Source of the DNA: Apilactobacillus apisilvae
GTDB taxonomy: Bacteria > Bacillota > Bacilli > Lactobacillales > Lactobacillaceae
Length of the DNA stretch: 64,000 nt
Direction: 5' to 3'
NCBI RefSeq assembly: GCF_023380225.1
Contig: NZ_CP093362.1
Coordinates: 682,001 to 746,000, forward strand
The position numbers and the translations under genes are program-made. The notes below the pieces were generated by a model that had not been told where the DNA came from, did no database searches, and saw only the letters and a program-made list of their open reading frames with translations. Below are positions 52,375-61,847 of the stretch, in pieces; within the stretch, counting starts at the first letter, position 1; each line of letters opens with the position of its first letter.

Positions 52375-54795
52375 ATGAAAAATCATCAATATGCAATTGC
52401 TGACTACAATTTAAAAATTGCTAAAAAAGAATTAACTGATATTCATTTTTTAGATAAATCAACTGATGACATTAAAAAACCAGCTGAGTTACTAAAAACA
52501 TTTTTACTAAAAGCTTTTTTAGACAGTCAAAGTTTAACAATTAGAGGACAACAAATTGCAGGCATGATGGCTAGTTTCGAAGAAAATGCGTTATCATTTT
52601 TAGATAAAAATGCGCCACTTTCTAAAATTGGCTTCTATAATATTGCACTACAATTACTTCATTTCCAAGTTGGAGAAGATTTTTTAATCGATAATCCCAT
52701 TACTAAAATGAAGGACTTAAATCTTCCAGTTGCTGATGTAAATGATGAAATGAATCTATATGATACCATCTGTGCATGGTATTTACTATTAAACACACAC
52801 AATAAATATGGAACTACTTTCGTTGATGATCTAGCATCTAAAGGCTACTTCGCACAAAATTTAAACAGTTTTAGTAAGCCATTAATTTTTAATGGTAAAA
52901 CAATGCCCGTATATGATACTAATAACTTAATTCGTGAAGTTGTTTACGTTGAAGCAGACCAAGATACTGATAATGACGGCAAATTAGATTTACTAAAAAC
53001 TGAAATCATTAGACCTAAAGAAAGTAATAAAAATAAAGTCCCTGTCATTTTCACCAATAGTCCTTACAATCAAGGTACTAATGATAAAGATGGCAAAGAT
53101 TTAACTCACAATGTCAATATTGGTCTACAACACAAAGAACCCAATAATTATTCATACTCAAATATCAAAGCAAAAAATAATAAAGAAAAGCTACCTGAAC
53201 CAAGAACCGTTGAAGGTAAAACTAGAAAAGCTGAACAAACTTTAGACCGTGAATTATCTTACACATTAAATGATTACTTCTTAGCACGTGGTTTTGCTGT
53301 CGTTTACTCTGCTGGAATCGGTACTTATGAATCAGATGGTTTTAGAACCACTGGTGATTATGATGAAACTTTATCAGCAACTGCTGTTATTGAATGGTTA
53401 ACAGGTAAACGTACTGCTTTCACTAATAAGTTAGATAACAACCAAATTGAAGCTTACTGGTCTAATGGTAATGTTGCAATGTCGGGTCGTTCATATTTAG
53501 GAACCCTACAAATTGCTGCCGCTACAACTGGTGTTGAAGGATTAAAAACTTGTATCGCTGAAGCAGCTATTTCAAATTGGTATGATTACTATCGTGAAAA
53601 TGGTTTGGTATTAGCACCTGGTGGTTTTCAGGGTGAAGATGCTGATGTCCTAGCTGCTGAAACTTATAGTAGGAAACAAAATGCTAGTGAATTTTATAAA
53701 AATGAAGAAGCTTGGCAAAAACAATTAGCAAAAATAACTGAAGGTCAAGAACGTGATACTGGAAACTATAACGAATTCTGGGATGCCCGTAATTACCTTA
53801 AAGATGCTAAAAATATCAAAGCTGATATGTTCTTAATTCACGGTTTGAATGATGACAACGTTAAACCTAAAAATGTGGAACAGATTTGGCAGGCAATCAA
53901 GCCATTAAACATCAACAAAAAATTAATTTTACATCAAGGTAAACATATTTATATCAATGCATTTCAATCAATTGATTTTACTGACATGATTAATTTGTGG
54001 TTAACTTACAAATTACTAGATGTTGATAATAATGCTCCAGAATTAATCCCAAATGTTATTATTCAAGACAATACTAAGGAACAAACTTGGAATGCATTTA
54101 ACGAATGGGAAAATCCAGACAGTATTAAAACACTTCACCCATCACAGAATAATGAATTAATTGATGATTTCGACCATGGTAAAAAGCAATTCAAAGATAG
54201 TGTTGATTCTAAAGACTTTCAAAAATACTGTCTTGATTATAAAAAGTGGCGCAACGATTTAGTATTAGATCGTGAAGACAATCCGTTAAAAGATAACCGG
54301 ATTATTTTTAAAACAGCTCCTGCTAAAGAAGACTTCACTATCGATGGAAAAGTAAAAATACAATTAAATGCTTCAGCATCCCAAAACTTTGGGATGATAA
54401 GTTGTATGTTAGTTGATTATGGAAACGATTATCGTTTAACTGAAACACCTAAGCCATTAGGCCATCGAATTAATGAAGGCTACCTATGGCGTGAAGATTC
54501 ATTACGTGAATTTAAAATGAAAATGCAAAAAACTCCTTATAAGGAAATCGCAGAAGGTCATATCAATATGCAAAATCGTAGTAATAGCTACCAAGTTGAT
54601 GATATGGAAGCTAATGCAGATTATGATATGTCACTAGAATTACAACCTACTTTCTACCACTTATTAGCTGGTCATCAATTAGGCTTAGTTATTTTCGCTA
54701 CTGATTTTGAAAATACCGTTCGTGGTAACCAAGATATTAAATACACCATCAACTTAGCCGAAAGTAACATTCAATTGCCTATTCGTAAGCAATAG
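52375..54795 (+). CDS. pepX: Xaa-Pro dipeptidyl-peptidase
   Basis: Cytoplasmic serine peptidase of 806 aa that removes X-Pro dipeptides from the N-terminus of peptides, important for using casein- or prolamin-type peptides. The N-terminal all-helical PepX_N domain (~150 residues) is followed by the alpha/beta-hydrolase core with nucleophile Ser373 (GRSYLGT), the Asp in FLIHGLNDDNVKP and His in HQGKHIY; a C-terminal beta-sandwich domain ends the protein. Length equals that of lactobacillar PepX. AGGAGG ribosome site. Followed after 37 bp by pepI, giving a proline-peptide-degrading pair. Confidence 0.97.
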   Translation: MKNHQYAIADYNLKIAKKELTDIHFLDKSTDDIKKPAELLKTFLLKAFLDSQSLTIRGQQIAGMMASFEENALSFLDKNAPLSKIGFYNIALQLLHFQVGEDFLIDNPITKMKDLNLPVADVNDEMNLYDTICAWYLLLNTHNKYGTTFVDDLASKGYFAQNLNSFSKPLIFNGKTMPVYDTNNLIREVVYVEADQDTDNDGKLDLLKTEIIRPKESNKNKVPVIFTNSPYNQGTNDKDGKDLTHNVNIGLQHKEPNNYSYSNIKAKNNKEKLPEPRTVEGKTRKAEQTLDRELSYTLNDYFLARGFAVVYSAGIGTYESDGFRTTGDYDETLSATAVIEWLTGKRTAFTNKLDNNQIEAYWSNGNVAMSGRSYLGTLQIAAATTGVEGLKTCIAEAAISNWYDYYRENGLVLAPGGFQGEDADVLAAETYSRKQNASEFYKNEEAWQKQLAKITEGQERDTGNYNEFWDARNYLKDAKNIKADMFLIHGLNDDNVKPKNVEQIWQAIKPLNINKKLILHQGKHIYINAFQSIDFTDMINLWLTYKLLDVDNNAPELIPNVIIQDNTKEQTWNAFNEWENPDSIKTLHPSQNNELIDDFDHGKKQFKDSVDSKDFQKYCLDYKKWRNDLVLDREDNPLKDNRIIFKTAPAKEDFTIDGKVKIQLNASASQNFGMISCMLVDYGNDYRLTETPKPLGHRINEGYLWREDSLREFKMKMQKTPYKEIAEGHINMQNRSNSYQVDDMEANADYDMSLELQPTFYHLLAGHQLGLVIFATDFENTVRGNQDIKYTINLAESNIQLPIRKQ

Positions 54796-54831
54796 TGTTA
54801 GGATATTAATTAAAAGAAATGAGGGATTATC

Positions 54832-55743
54832 ATGAAACAAAAGACTAAAATCATTACTTTAGATAACGGATATCATTTATGGACGCATACCTCAGGTGAA
54901 GGTAAAATCAATTTACTTGCTCTTCATGGTGGCCCTGGTGGTACCCACGAATATTGGGAAAATACAGCTGATGAACTTAAAAAACAAGGCTTAGATGTTT
55001 CCGTTACTTACTATGATCAATTAGGATCATGGTATTCAGATACTCCTGATTTTTCTGACCCAGAAGTTTCTAACAAAGTATTAACCTATGACTATTTCTT
55101 AGATGAAGTTGAAGAAGTTAGACAAAAGCTTGGTTTAGATAACTTTTATTTAATTGGTCAATCTTGGGGTGGATTATTAGTTCAACTATACGCTCAAAAA
55201 TATGGTAAACACCTTAAAGGTGCAATCATTTCATCAATGGTTGATGAAATTGATGATTACACTACTCATTTAGATCAAATTCGTGAAAAAGAATTTTCAC
55301 CTGATGAATTAGCCTTCATGAAAAAATGCGAAGCTAACAATGATTATGATAATGAACGTTATCAAAAAGATGTTGATAAATTAAACAAAGATTATATTGA
55401 TCGTAAACAACCTTCCAAATTAGAACACTTAATTGGTTTATCAAACACTGATATTTACAATGCTTTCCAAGGTGATAATGAATTCGTTATTACTGGTAAA
55501 TTAGGTGAGTGGCATAATACTAAGAACTTAAAAGATAACCATGTTCCTACATTAGTAACTTTTGGTGAACACGAATCAATGCCATTAGAAACTGGTAAAA
55601 GAATGGCTAAAATGATTCCAAATGCTAAATTTGTATCGACTCCAAATGGTGGACATCATCATATGATTGATAATGCCCCCGTTTATTATGATCATTTAGC
55701 AACATTCCTACGTGAAGTTGAAAACGATACTTTTAACAAATAA
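54832..55743 (+). CDS. pepI: Proline iminopeptidase
   Basis: Cytoplasmic serine peptidase of 303 aa that frees N-terminal proline. LHGGPGGTHEYW (32-42) gives the oxyanion hole and GQSWGG (109-114) the nucleophile Ser111; acid and His lie in FGEHESMPLETG and NGGHHHMID. It matches lactobacillar PepI of the S33 family. It has a GAGGGA ribosome site and is in one transcript with pepX, ending at a strong terminator. The two enzymes together digest proline-rich peptides imported by Opp. Confidence 0.93.
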   Translation: MKQKTKIITLDNGYHLWTHTSGEGKINLLALHGGPGGTHEYWENTADELKKQGLDVSVTYYDQLGSWYSDTPDFSDPEVSNKVLTYDYFLDEVEEVRQKLGLDNFYLIGQSWGGLLVQLYAQKYGKHLKGAIISSMVDEIDDYTTHLDQIREKEFSPDELAFMKKCEANNDYDNERYQKDVDKLNKDYIDRKQPSKLEHLIGLSNTDIYNAFQGDNEFVITGKLGEWHNTKNLKDNHVPTLVTFGEHESMPLETGKRMAKMIPNAKFVSTPNGGHHHMIDNAPVYYDHLATFLREVENDTFNK

Positions 55744-55749
55744 TAAATT

Positions 55750-55786
55750 TAAGCCTAGCTGTTAATTATAGCCAGGCTTTTTATTT
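55750..55786 (+). terminator. Terminator of pepX-pepI
   Basis: AAGCCTAGCTGTTAATTATAGCCAGGCTTTTTA: AAGCCT-GCT/AGC-AGGCTT stem followed by T5. Confidence 0.85.
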
Positions 55787-55847
55787 TATGTTTATTTTAA
55801 AGTTTTAGTGGTATAACTATTATTATATATTTAAGGAGTTCTGCAAT

Positions 55848-56660
55848 ATGCAAAATCTATATAATTTAGTTATTAATCGAACTAACAGTAATAGTTCTGA
55901 AAAATTTATTAATCTAATTCGTGAAGCTTCAATTCTATTAGTGGTTTTAGAAATTTTTGGTTACCGAGTCCCTAGTTTCTTATCAACATCCATGAATACA
56001 TTTTTATTAAATGTCTTTTATCTATTAACTGACTACAAAGTACCCTTGCTATTATTTTTAATTTGGCTGGCTCTAACATCTATTTCTAAATTATCCATGA
56101 ACTTTCATTACTTTGAAAACTTACACTATAATTTCTTACATCAGGTTTCTAAAGTGTATAAATTTTATTGGATAATTATATTTATTATTTGTTTACTTGC
56201 TACCAATCTACAAAGTATTATCGATTTTAGTTTTATTATGCAAGTCACTAAACAAACAAATATTGCAACTCAACTTTTGCCCACCCTATTTAGAAACGTC
56301 TTTTCGTTGGGATTATTAATTGCAAATATTTATTGGTGCTTAATGTACTTCTGTAAAACAGATAACATCATTTCAGAAAAACATCCTCGTGAAAGCCATT
56401 TAGATTCAAAAGCATATATTAATTTGGCTAAACGTGAAATTGATTTTGAAAACAAAAAAATTAATTTACAAATTTTCGTAAAAAACAATGAATTAAAACC
56501 ATTAGATGATATCAAAGAATATTTTCTAGTTAAAAAAGTAACTAATAAGACAAATAATCGTCATCGTTCAAAGATAACCATCATTAGTCAATTTCCATCT
56601 TACAATGATGCCAAAAGTTTTATGAATGATTATGCTGATGAACCAAAAAACTTTCAATAA
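55848..56660 (+). CDS. Hypothetical membrane protein, 270 aa
   Basis: No family recognised. Four hydrophobic segments (about residues 24-44, 56-75, 100-120 and 145-165) make up the N-terminal half; the C-terminal ~90 residues are soluble, with a basic end (KKVTNKTNNRHRSKITIISQFPSYNDAKSFMNDYADEP). The FPSYNDAKSFMNDYA ending resembles SPOR-like peptide-binding or phage-protein tails but not enough to name. AAGGAG precedes the ATG. Single gene with its own terminator. Confidence 0.72.
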   Translation: MQNLYNLVINRTNSNSSEKFINLIREASILLVVLEIFGYRVPSFLSTSMNTFLLNVFYLLTDYKVPLLLFLIWLALTSISKLSMNFHYFENLHYNFLHQVSKVYKFYWIIIFIICLLATNLQSIIDFSFIMQVTKQTNIATQLLPTLFRNVFSLGLLIANIYWCLMYFCKTDNIISEKHPRESHLDSKAYINLAKREIDFENKKINLQIFVKNNELKPLDDIKEYFLVKKVTNKTNNRHRSKITIISQFPSYNDAKSFMNDYADEPKNFQ

Positions 56661-56663
56661 AAA

Positions 56664-56706
56664 ATAATCCTCTTTTAGTTTTTAAATTCTAAAAGAGAAT
56701 TATTTT
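56664..56706. terminator. Bidirectional terminator
   Basis: AATAATCCTCTTTTAG/CTAAAAGAGAATTATT, a long stem with one mismatch, between convergent genes. Confidence 0.85.
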
Positions 56707-57005
56707 TATTTTACAGTATCTTTAATAAAATCATCATATCCGCGATTATATTCATCACTTTTTTTATATCGTTTACTTTGATTATACTTAAATAATTTTA
56801 GCATAATTTTATTACTAGTTAAGTATCGTTTGGTGTTGTTATCATAGAAAGCTTTTTGATACCCCTTTTGATAATCATTTACTGGGCTACCTAAATTATA
56901 CATTGTATTCTCATTGTTTTTCTTATAATAATCATATTCTTTTTCATATTGCTTAAATTTACCATTTTTCATAAATTTAAACCAATCATGATAAAATTTT
57001 AACAT
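56706..57005 (-). CDS. Hypothetical basic protein, 99 aa
   Basis: No family recognised. Soluble, very rich in Lys, Tyr and Asn. It contains two related pieces, DYQKGYQKAFYD and EYNRGYDDFIKD, suggesting an internal YxxGY-type repeat. A GGAAG lies before the ATG. It is downstream of the 244-aa gene on the same strand (18 bp apart), so the two probably form an operon. Confidence 0.65.
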   Translation of the reverse strand: MLKFYHDWFKFMKNGKFKQYEKEYDYYKKNNENTMYNLGSPVNDYQKGYQKAFYDNNTKRYLTSNKIMLKLFKYNQSKRYKKSDEYNRGYDDFIKDTVK

Positions 57006-57023
57006 TTAACAGCACTTCCTATT

Positions 57024-57758
57024 TTATTTAATTTTAACAAATCTTATACTTCTTTTAATCTCATTAATAATTCCCTCGGATTCTTCTTTTGTATATAGAT
57101 ATTCGAGGTAAGATATAACAAAATCATTATTTTTGAACGCAGATAGTGCTCGTATTGCTTTCCATTTGCATAGTATGTTTTCTGACTTAGTTTCATTAAC
57201 AATTACTTTCAACAAATTCAAAGTACCTAATAATGAATTATGAAAAATACAGTATTCTAAAACATCTAATGATTCACTTTTTTGCGAATTATTCATATTA
57301 TTTTGTTGAATATTTATATATATTTCAGAAACTGCAATGATATCCATTTTTTGAAGAATTCTTGCACAAATATCACGCGCAATCGGATATGTACTCTTTT
57401 TACTTGTTTTCATTGGAACCTTCAGATATTGATTATTACCAATTTTACCTAGTTCTGATATTAGTAAAATTGCTGTATGTTTTGTCCCAGCAGAAAGTAC
57501 TTTTTGAATTTCAATCTTTGTATATAGTGGACAGCCTTTTTTTAGAATTAGTAATAATTCTTTAGAGAGTGGTTCTTCAAATTTATTAAAGTACTTAATA
57601 CCAATAATTCTCACAATAGCCGTTAATTTACTTTCGTATACATCCTTTCTTTTCAAAAGAAATAACAGATAATCGTATTTATCATTTTTATGATTATTAT
57701 AGTAGCATTTATTAATCTTGCCCCTAACTGAATCAATAAAATTATAACCTTCATACAC
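57024..57758 (-). CDS. Hypothetical HEAT-like helical protein, 244 aa
   Basis: No family recognised with certainty. All-helical, with repeating ~35-residue helix pairs (ILLISELGKIGNNQYL..., ICARILQKMDIIAVSEIYINI, KWKAIRALSAFKNNDFVISYLEYLY) like HEAT repeats, which often bind protein or nucleic acid. The predicted GTG start (57758) has no ribosome site; a TATAAT lies only 6-7 nt upstream, so a leaderless transcript or a truncated 5' end is possible. A GGAGGTG further up belongs to the terminator of the ABC-F gene. Confidence 0.62.
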   Translation of the reverse strand: MYEGYNFIDSVRGKINKCYYNNHKNDKYDYLLFLLKRKDVYESKLTAIVRIIGIKYFNKFEEPLSKELLLILKKGCPLYTKIEIQKVLSAGTKHTAILLISELGKIGNNQYLKVPMKTSKKSTYPIARDICARILQKMDIIAVSEIYINIQQNNMNNSQKSESLDVLEYCIFHNSLLGTLNLLKVIVNETKSENILCKWKAIRALSAFKNNDFVISYLEYLYTKEESEGIINEIKRSIRFVKIK

Positions 57759-57779
57759 GTATTATACGACACATAGTAC

Positions 57780-57845
57780 ATAAAAAAGCACCTCCGAAAA
57801 TTATTATTTTAAAAAATAATAATTTTATCGAAAGTGCTTTTTTCT
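57780..57845 (-). terminator. Terminator of the ABC-F gene
   Basis: AAAAGCACTTTCGATAAAATTATTATTTT folds onto AAAATAATAATTTTCGGAGGTGCTTTT, a long stem with a 4-nt loop and T-run, ending the ABC-F gene. It lies between that gene and the HEAT-like gene. Confidence 0.8.
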
Positions 57846-59424
57846 AATTACTTTGTTCGTTTGCTTTTTCAATTTCATCTTTATCACGTAAACTTAGTTT
57901 TTCAACATTTAAGACTTTGTCTACTAAGCCATTATAAAAACTAGTTTCATGAGACACAATAATCGCATTCCCAGGGAAGTTATTGATTGCTTGTTTTAAA
58001 GATTCCTTAGTTTCATCATCAAGATGATTTGTAGGTTCATCCATGATTAAGAAATTACTTGGTGTAAATTCTAGCATCGCTAACTTAACCTTAGTTTGTT
58101 CCCCACCAGATAATTCCCCGATAGGTTTCATTGCATTCGCAGCATCTAAACCACACTTGGCTAACTTAGTTCTAATTGGTTTTTGTTCCAACTTAGGAAA
58201 TTTATTTTGAATAATTTGCAATGGGGTTTCTTTATCATTGGACCAAATCAAATCTTGACTAAAGTAACTAACTTTTGCCGATGGTGAAAAATCAGCTTTA
58301 CCACCCTTAGGTTTTAGTAGGCCTAAAATTGATTTAATTAGTGTTGATTTACCAACTCCATTAAACCCTTCAAAGCCAACTTTTTCATCAGTATTAACTG
58401 AAAAGCTAACTGGTTTTAACAATGGCTTATCATATCCTACTGATAGTTCATCAACAACCAATGCATTTTGTGAACCTGTATCTTCATATGGAAAGTTAAA
58501 GGAAGCATGAATATTTGTTGAAGGTGGATCAACAACTTCCATATGTGATAGCATTTTTTCACGTGACTTCGCCATCGTTGATCTAGAACCAGCCTTATTT
58601 TTACGAATGAAAGCTTTGGCCTTTTCAATTTCAACCTGTTGCTTATCATATTCTCTTTGTTGAACCTTTTCACGTTCATCACGTTGGCGCATTGCTGATT
58701 GAAAATCACCACGATATTTAGTAATTTTACCAAAGGCAATATTTACGATACAGTTAGTAACTTTTTCTAAAAATTCATAATCATGAGAAATAACCATAAC
58801 AGCACCGTCAAAATTATTTAGATAGTCTTCTAGCCATGAAATATGAGCAGTATCCAAATAGTTAGTTGGTTCATCAAGTAAAATAACATCTGGATCTTCT
58901 AAAATTAATTTAGCTAAAATAATCTTAGAACGTTGTCCACCAGACATATGAGAGATTTGTTGATCACGTTTAACATCATCCAATCCCAGTCCAGTAATAA
59001 CTCGTTCAATTTCTGTTTCGATATCATAAAAATTATTAGCCTCAAGGTTTTCTTGAATTCGACCCGCTTGTTCTAATAATTTATCATCAAAATTTTCAGC
59101 ATATTGTTCATACAATTTAGCCATATGCTTAGATTGGTCATATAAGCCTTGATAAGCAGTATGAAGAAAATCAATTAAATTCATTTTTTCAGGAATGTCA
59201 GCATATTGGTCTAAATAACCAACACTAACGTTGTTTTGCCACTTAACAGAGCCAGAAACTGGTAATTCAACGCCAGTAATAATCTTTATAAGAGTACTTT
59301 TACCAACCCCGTTTTGACCAACAATTCCCATATGTTCGCCCTTGTTTAAAGTAAAACTAGCTTCGTCATATAATTTTTTATCGGCAAAGCCCATACTTAT
59401 ATCTTTAACATCAAGTAAAGCCAC
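57844..59424 (-). CDS. ABC-F family ATPase
   Basis: Cytoplasmic protein of 526 aa with two ABC domains and no membrane part. Walker A motifs are GQNGVGKSTLIKI and GFNGVGKSTLIKSIL; signatures MSGGQRSKIILAKLI and LSGGEQTKVKLAML; Walker B LLDEPTNYLD and IMDEPTNHLD. A charged P-site interaction linker lies between the domains (QQVEIEKAKAFIRKNKAGSRSTMAKSREKML). ABC-F proteins act on the ribosome, either relieving stalls or protecting from antibiotics. This one is closest in layout to YkpA/YbiT housekeeping types. GTG at 59424 is chosen with AAGGAG 8 nt before. Confidence 0.93.
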   Translation of the reverse strand: MALLDVKDISMGFADKKLYDEASFTLNKGEHMGIVGQNGVGKSTLIKIITGVELPVSGSVKWQNNVSVGYLDQYADIPEKMNLIDFLHTAYQGLYDQSKHMAKLYEQYAENFDDKLLEQAGRIQENLEANNFYDIETEIERVITGLGLDDVKRDQQISHMSGGQRSKIILAKLILEDPDVILLDEPTNYLDTAHISWLEDYLNNFDGAVMVISHDYEFLEKVTNCIVNIAFGKITKYRGDFQSAMRQRDEREKVQQREYDKQQVEIEKAKAFIRKNKAGSRSTMAKSREKMLSHMEVVDPPSTNIHASFNFPYEDTGSQNALVVDELSVGYDKPLLKPVSFSVNTDEKVGFEGFNGVGKSTLIKSILGLLKPKGGKADFSPSAKVSYFSQDLIWSNDKETPLQIIQNKFPKLEQKPIRTKLAKCGLDAANAMKPIGELSGGEQTKVKLAMLEFTPSNFLIMDEPTNHLDDETKESLKQAINNFPGNAIIVSHETSFYNGLVDKVLNVEKLSLRDKDEIEKANEQSN

Positions 59425-59582
59425 TATTTTCACTCCTTATAATCATTAAAAAGTCGTACTTATATACATACTCTTAAAAATACCACACTAAAAAACATTT
59501 AGTCAATTTCATTTTAATAAAATTTTGTTTATAATATTAGAGTTAAGCTTAAATATTAATCATTTAGAAAGGACTATAAATA

Positions 59583-59966
59583 ATGAAAGTAAAAGATATT
59601 GATCATATTACAATTTTTGTACGAGATTTAGAAAAAACGATGAGATTCTATCATGAGGTCTTTGATTTACCTATCTTAACGTTTGATGAATCTAAACTAG
59701 AATTTCAATTGGGCAAGCAAAAATTAATTTTCTTAACTATTATTAGTAGTGACAATAACAACCCTAAAAATCCTAGTGCAGGATCCAGCAAATTTTGCAT
59801 TATTGCTAAGGACTCTTTGTCAGATATAACTTCGCATTTAGCTAATTATGGAGTAGAAATTATCGATGGTCCAAAAAAAGTTAGTGGTGCTAATGGTGAA
59901 ATGAACTCAATATATGTTAATGATCCTGAACAAAATGTTATTGAAATTTGCGAATATAAAGATTAA
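59583..59966 (+). CDS. VOC-family (glyoxalase-like) protein
   Basis: Small cytoplasmic protein of 127 aa with the two beta-alpha-beta-beta-beta modules of the vicinal oxygen chelate fold. DHITIFVRDLEKTMRFYHEVFDLPIL and IYVNDPEQNVIEICEY are the N- and C-terminal signatures, with His and Glu metal-site residues. Relatives include glyoxalase I, fosfomycin-resistance enzymes and dioxygenases; the activity is not predictable here. AAAGGA before the ATG. Divergent from the ABC-F gene. Confidence 0.85.
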   Translation: MKVKDIDHITIFVRDLEKTMRFYHEVFDLPILTFDESKLEFQLGKQKLIFLTIISSDNNNPKNPSAGSSKFCIIAKDSLSDITSHLANYGVEIIDGPKKVSGANGEMNSIYVNDPEQNVIEICEYKD

Positions 59967-60137
59967 AAACATTACAAAATTTTAATAATTTTTATTACGG
60001 TTTTAATTATTTGTAAATGCTTAGAAATACTATTATTATAGTAGATGGAAGCATAAAAGCTTATCACACTGGTCTTTTATCATTTTACACTGATAAATAT
60101 TTTTGGTAATATACTTGGAGACCATGAAAGGAGTATT

Positions 60138-61763
60138 ATGAAAAAAAATAATAATTCAGGAAAGATAGGTTTATTTCAGATTGTAATGTTGGGACTTAGT
60201 TCCATTATTGGTTCAGGTTGGTTATTCGGATCTTGGGAAGCTTCCAAGGTTGCTGGACCAGCTGCTATTATATCTTGGATCGTTGGTGCTATTGTTATTG
60301 GTGCTATCGCATTCAACTATGTTGAACTTGGTTCTATGTTCCCAGAAAGTGGTGGAATGAGTAAATACGCTCAATACACCCACGGTTCTTTACTAGGTTT
60401 CATCGCGGCTTGGGCTAATTGGGTATCATTAGTTACATTGATTCCAATTGAAGCCGTTGCTGCGGTTCAATACATGGGTTCTTGGCCATGGAAATGGGCA
60501 CACTGGACACATGGATTCTTGGTAAATGGTGAAATATCCAATACCGGTTTATTTGTCGTTTTTCTTTTCATATTAGTCTTTACATTATTGAACTATTGGT
60601 CTGTTAATTTATTAGCTCGATTCACTAGTTTTATCTCAATTTTTAAATTGGGAATTCCATTACTAACAATTATTATGTTATTAATGTCTGGTTTCCACTC
60701 TGGAAACTTCACTTCTCAAGGATTCATGCCTTATGGTAGTGCTGCTATTTTCTCAGCAACAACAGCTTCAGGTATTATTTTCTCATACAATGCATTCCAA
60801 GTTGTTATTAACATGGGTAAAGAAATTAAAAATCCTAAGAGAAACATCGCTTTAGGAATTACTATTTCCTTAGCAATTAGTATCGTTATTTATGTATTAC
60901 TACAATTCACATTTATCGGTACAATCGTACCTCAAGATTTAGTTAACGGTTGGCACGGTGTTGATTTCCAATCACCATTTGCTGATTTAGCAATCTTGTT
61001 GGGTATTCATTGGTTAGCTGTACTATTATACTTAGATGCTTTTATATCACCATTTGGTACCGGTGTTTCATTCGTTGCCCAAACTGGTCGTACATTAGCA
61101 GCCATGGTACAAAACGAACACATGCCTAAATTCATTGGTAAAATGAATGAACGTTGGGGTGTTCCAAGAATTGCCATGATAGTTAACTTAATTATTAGTG
61201 TGTTACTAGTAGCATTGTTCAGAAGTTGGGGAACACTTGCTAGTGTTATTTCTACTTCTACTCTAATTGCATACTTAACTGGTCCTGTTACAGTAACTGC
61301 ACTAAGAAGAATTGCTCCAAACTTCAAACGTCCTATTCGTTTGAAACTATTAAAAGTTATGGCTCCACTTGCATTTGTTCTTGCTAGCTTAGCAACTTAC
61401 TGGGCAATGTGGCCAACAACTGTTAAAGTTATTCTTGTTATCTTACTAGGTTTACCATTCTACTTCTATTTCGAATGGAAAACTGGTTGGAAGAAAACTA
61501 AGGATCAATTTACAGGTAGTTTCTGGATGATTGGTTACTTAATTTTCATTTCAATTATTTCATACATGGGTTCAACACCATTCGGTGGTCAAAACTGGAT
61601 TCATTATCCATATGATTTCTTAGTTATCATTATTGCTTCACTTGCCTTCTACAGATGGGGGATTTCAAGTGCAATGGTAACCAAAGATTTAAGAAATGCC
61701 AAAGAAGTAAATGATGAAATTAATCTAGAAGATTTTGAAGACGAAAATAAAAAAGACAAATAA
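60138..61763 (+). CDS. APC-family amino acid permease
   Basis: Membrane transporter of 541 aa with about twelve segments and a hydrophilic, acidic C-terminus. The first segment has GLSSIIGSGWLFGSWEASKVAGPAA, the APC family's glycine-rich unwound helix; FSYNAFQVVINMGKEIKNPKRN is the segment 6 region. W-rich loops are notable. Lactobacilli use such permeases for various amino acids or as antiporters; its location upstream of the Trp leader is suggestive, but substrate is unknown. AAAGGAG before the ATG. A terminator follows. Confidence 0.88.
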   Translation: MKKNNNSGKIGLFQIVMLGLSSIIGSGWLFGSWEASKVAGPAAIISWIVGAIVIGAIAFNYVELGSMFPESGGMSKYAQYTHGSLLGFIAAWANWVSLVTLIPIEAVAAVQYMGSWPWKWAHWTHGFLVNGEISNTGLFVVFLFILVFTLLNYWSVNLLARFTSFISIFKLGIPLLTIIMLLMSGFHSGNFTSQGFMPYGSAAIFSATTASGIIFSYNAFQVVINMGKEIKNPKRNIALGITISLAISIVIYVLLQFTFIGTIVPQDLVNGWHGVDFQSPFADLAILLGIHWLAVLLYLDAFISPFGTGVSFVAQTGRTLAAMVQNEHMPKFIGKMNERWGVPRIAMIVNLIISVLLVALFRSWGTLASVISTSTLIAYLTGPVTVTALRRIAPNFKRPIRLKLLKVMAPLAFVLASLATYWAMWPTTVKVILVILLGLPFYFYFEWKTGWKKTKDQFTGSFWMIGYLIFISIISYMGSTPFGGQNWIHYPYDFLVIIIASLAFYRWGISSAMVTKDLRNAKEVNDEINLEDFEDENKKDK

Positions 61764-61772
61764 AATAAATTT

Positions 61773-61807
61773 ATAAAAGAGTGAACTTAATGTTCACTCT
61801 TTTTTGT
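61773..61807 (+). terminator. Terminator of the APC permease gene
   Basis: AAAGAGTGAAC/GTTCACTCTTT stem, TTAAT loop, T6. Confidence 0.88.
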
Positions 61808-61812
61808 TATGC

Positions 61813-61841
61813 TTGACTTTTATATAGGATAAATTTAAAAT
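61813..61841 (+). promoter_or_regulatory. Promoter of the tryptophan-transporter leader
   Basis: TTGACT (61813-61818), 17 bp, TAAAAT (61836-61841). Predicted transcription start near 61848, so the mRNA carries about 310 nt before trpX. Confidence 0.72.
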
Positions 61842-61847
61842 TAAACT

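Noticed and set aside
57700-57800. Alternative short frame (ATG 6 nt after GGAGGTGC, encoding MYYVSYNTC...)
   Set aside because: The GGAGGTG belongs to a terminator stem, and the frame overlaps the HEAT-like gene in another phase with a low-complexity hydrophobic product.
60000-60137. A second attenuator or riboswitch before the APC permease
   Set aside because: Only weak hairpins (ATAAAAG/CTTTTAT) with no terminator, no leader frame and no known riboswitch consensus.
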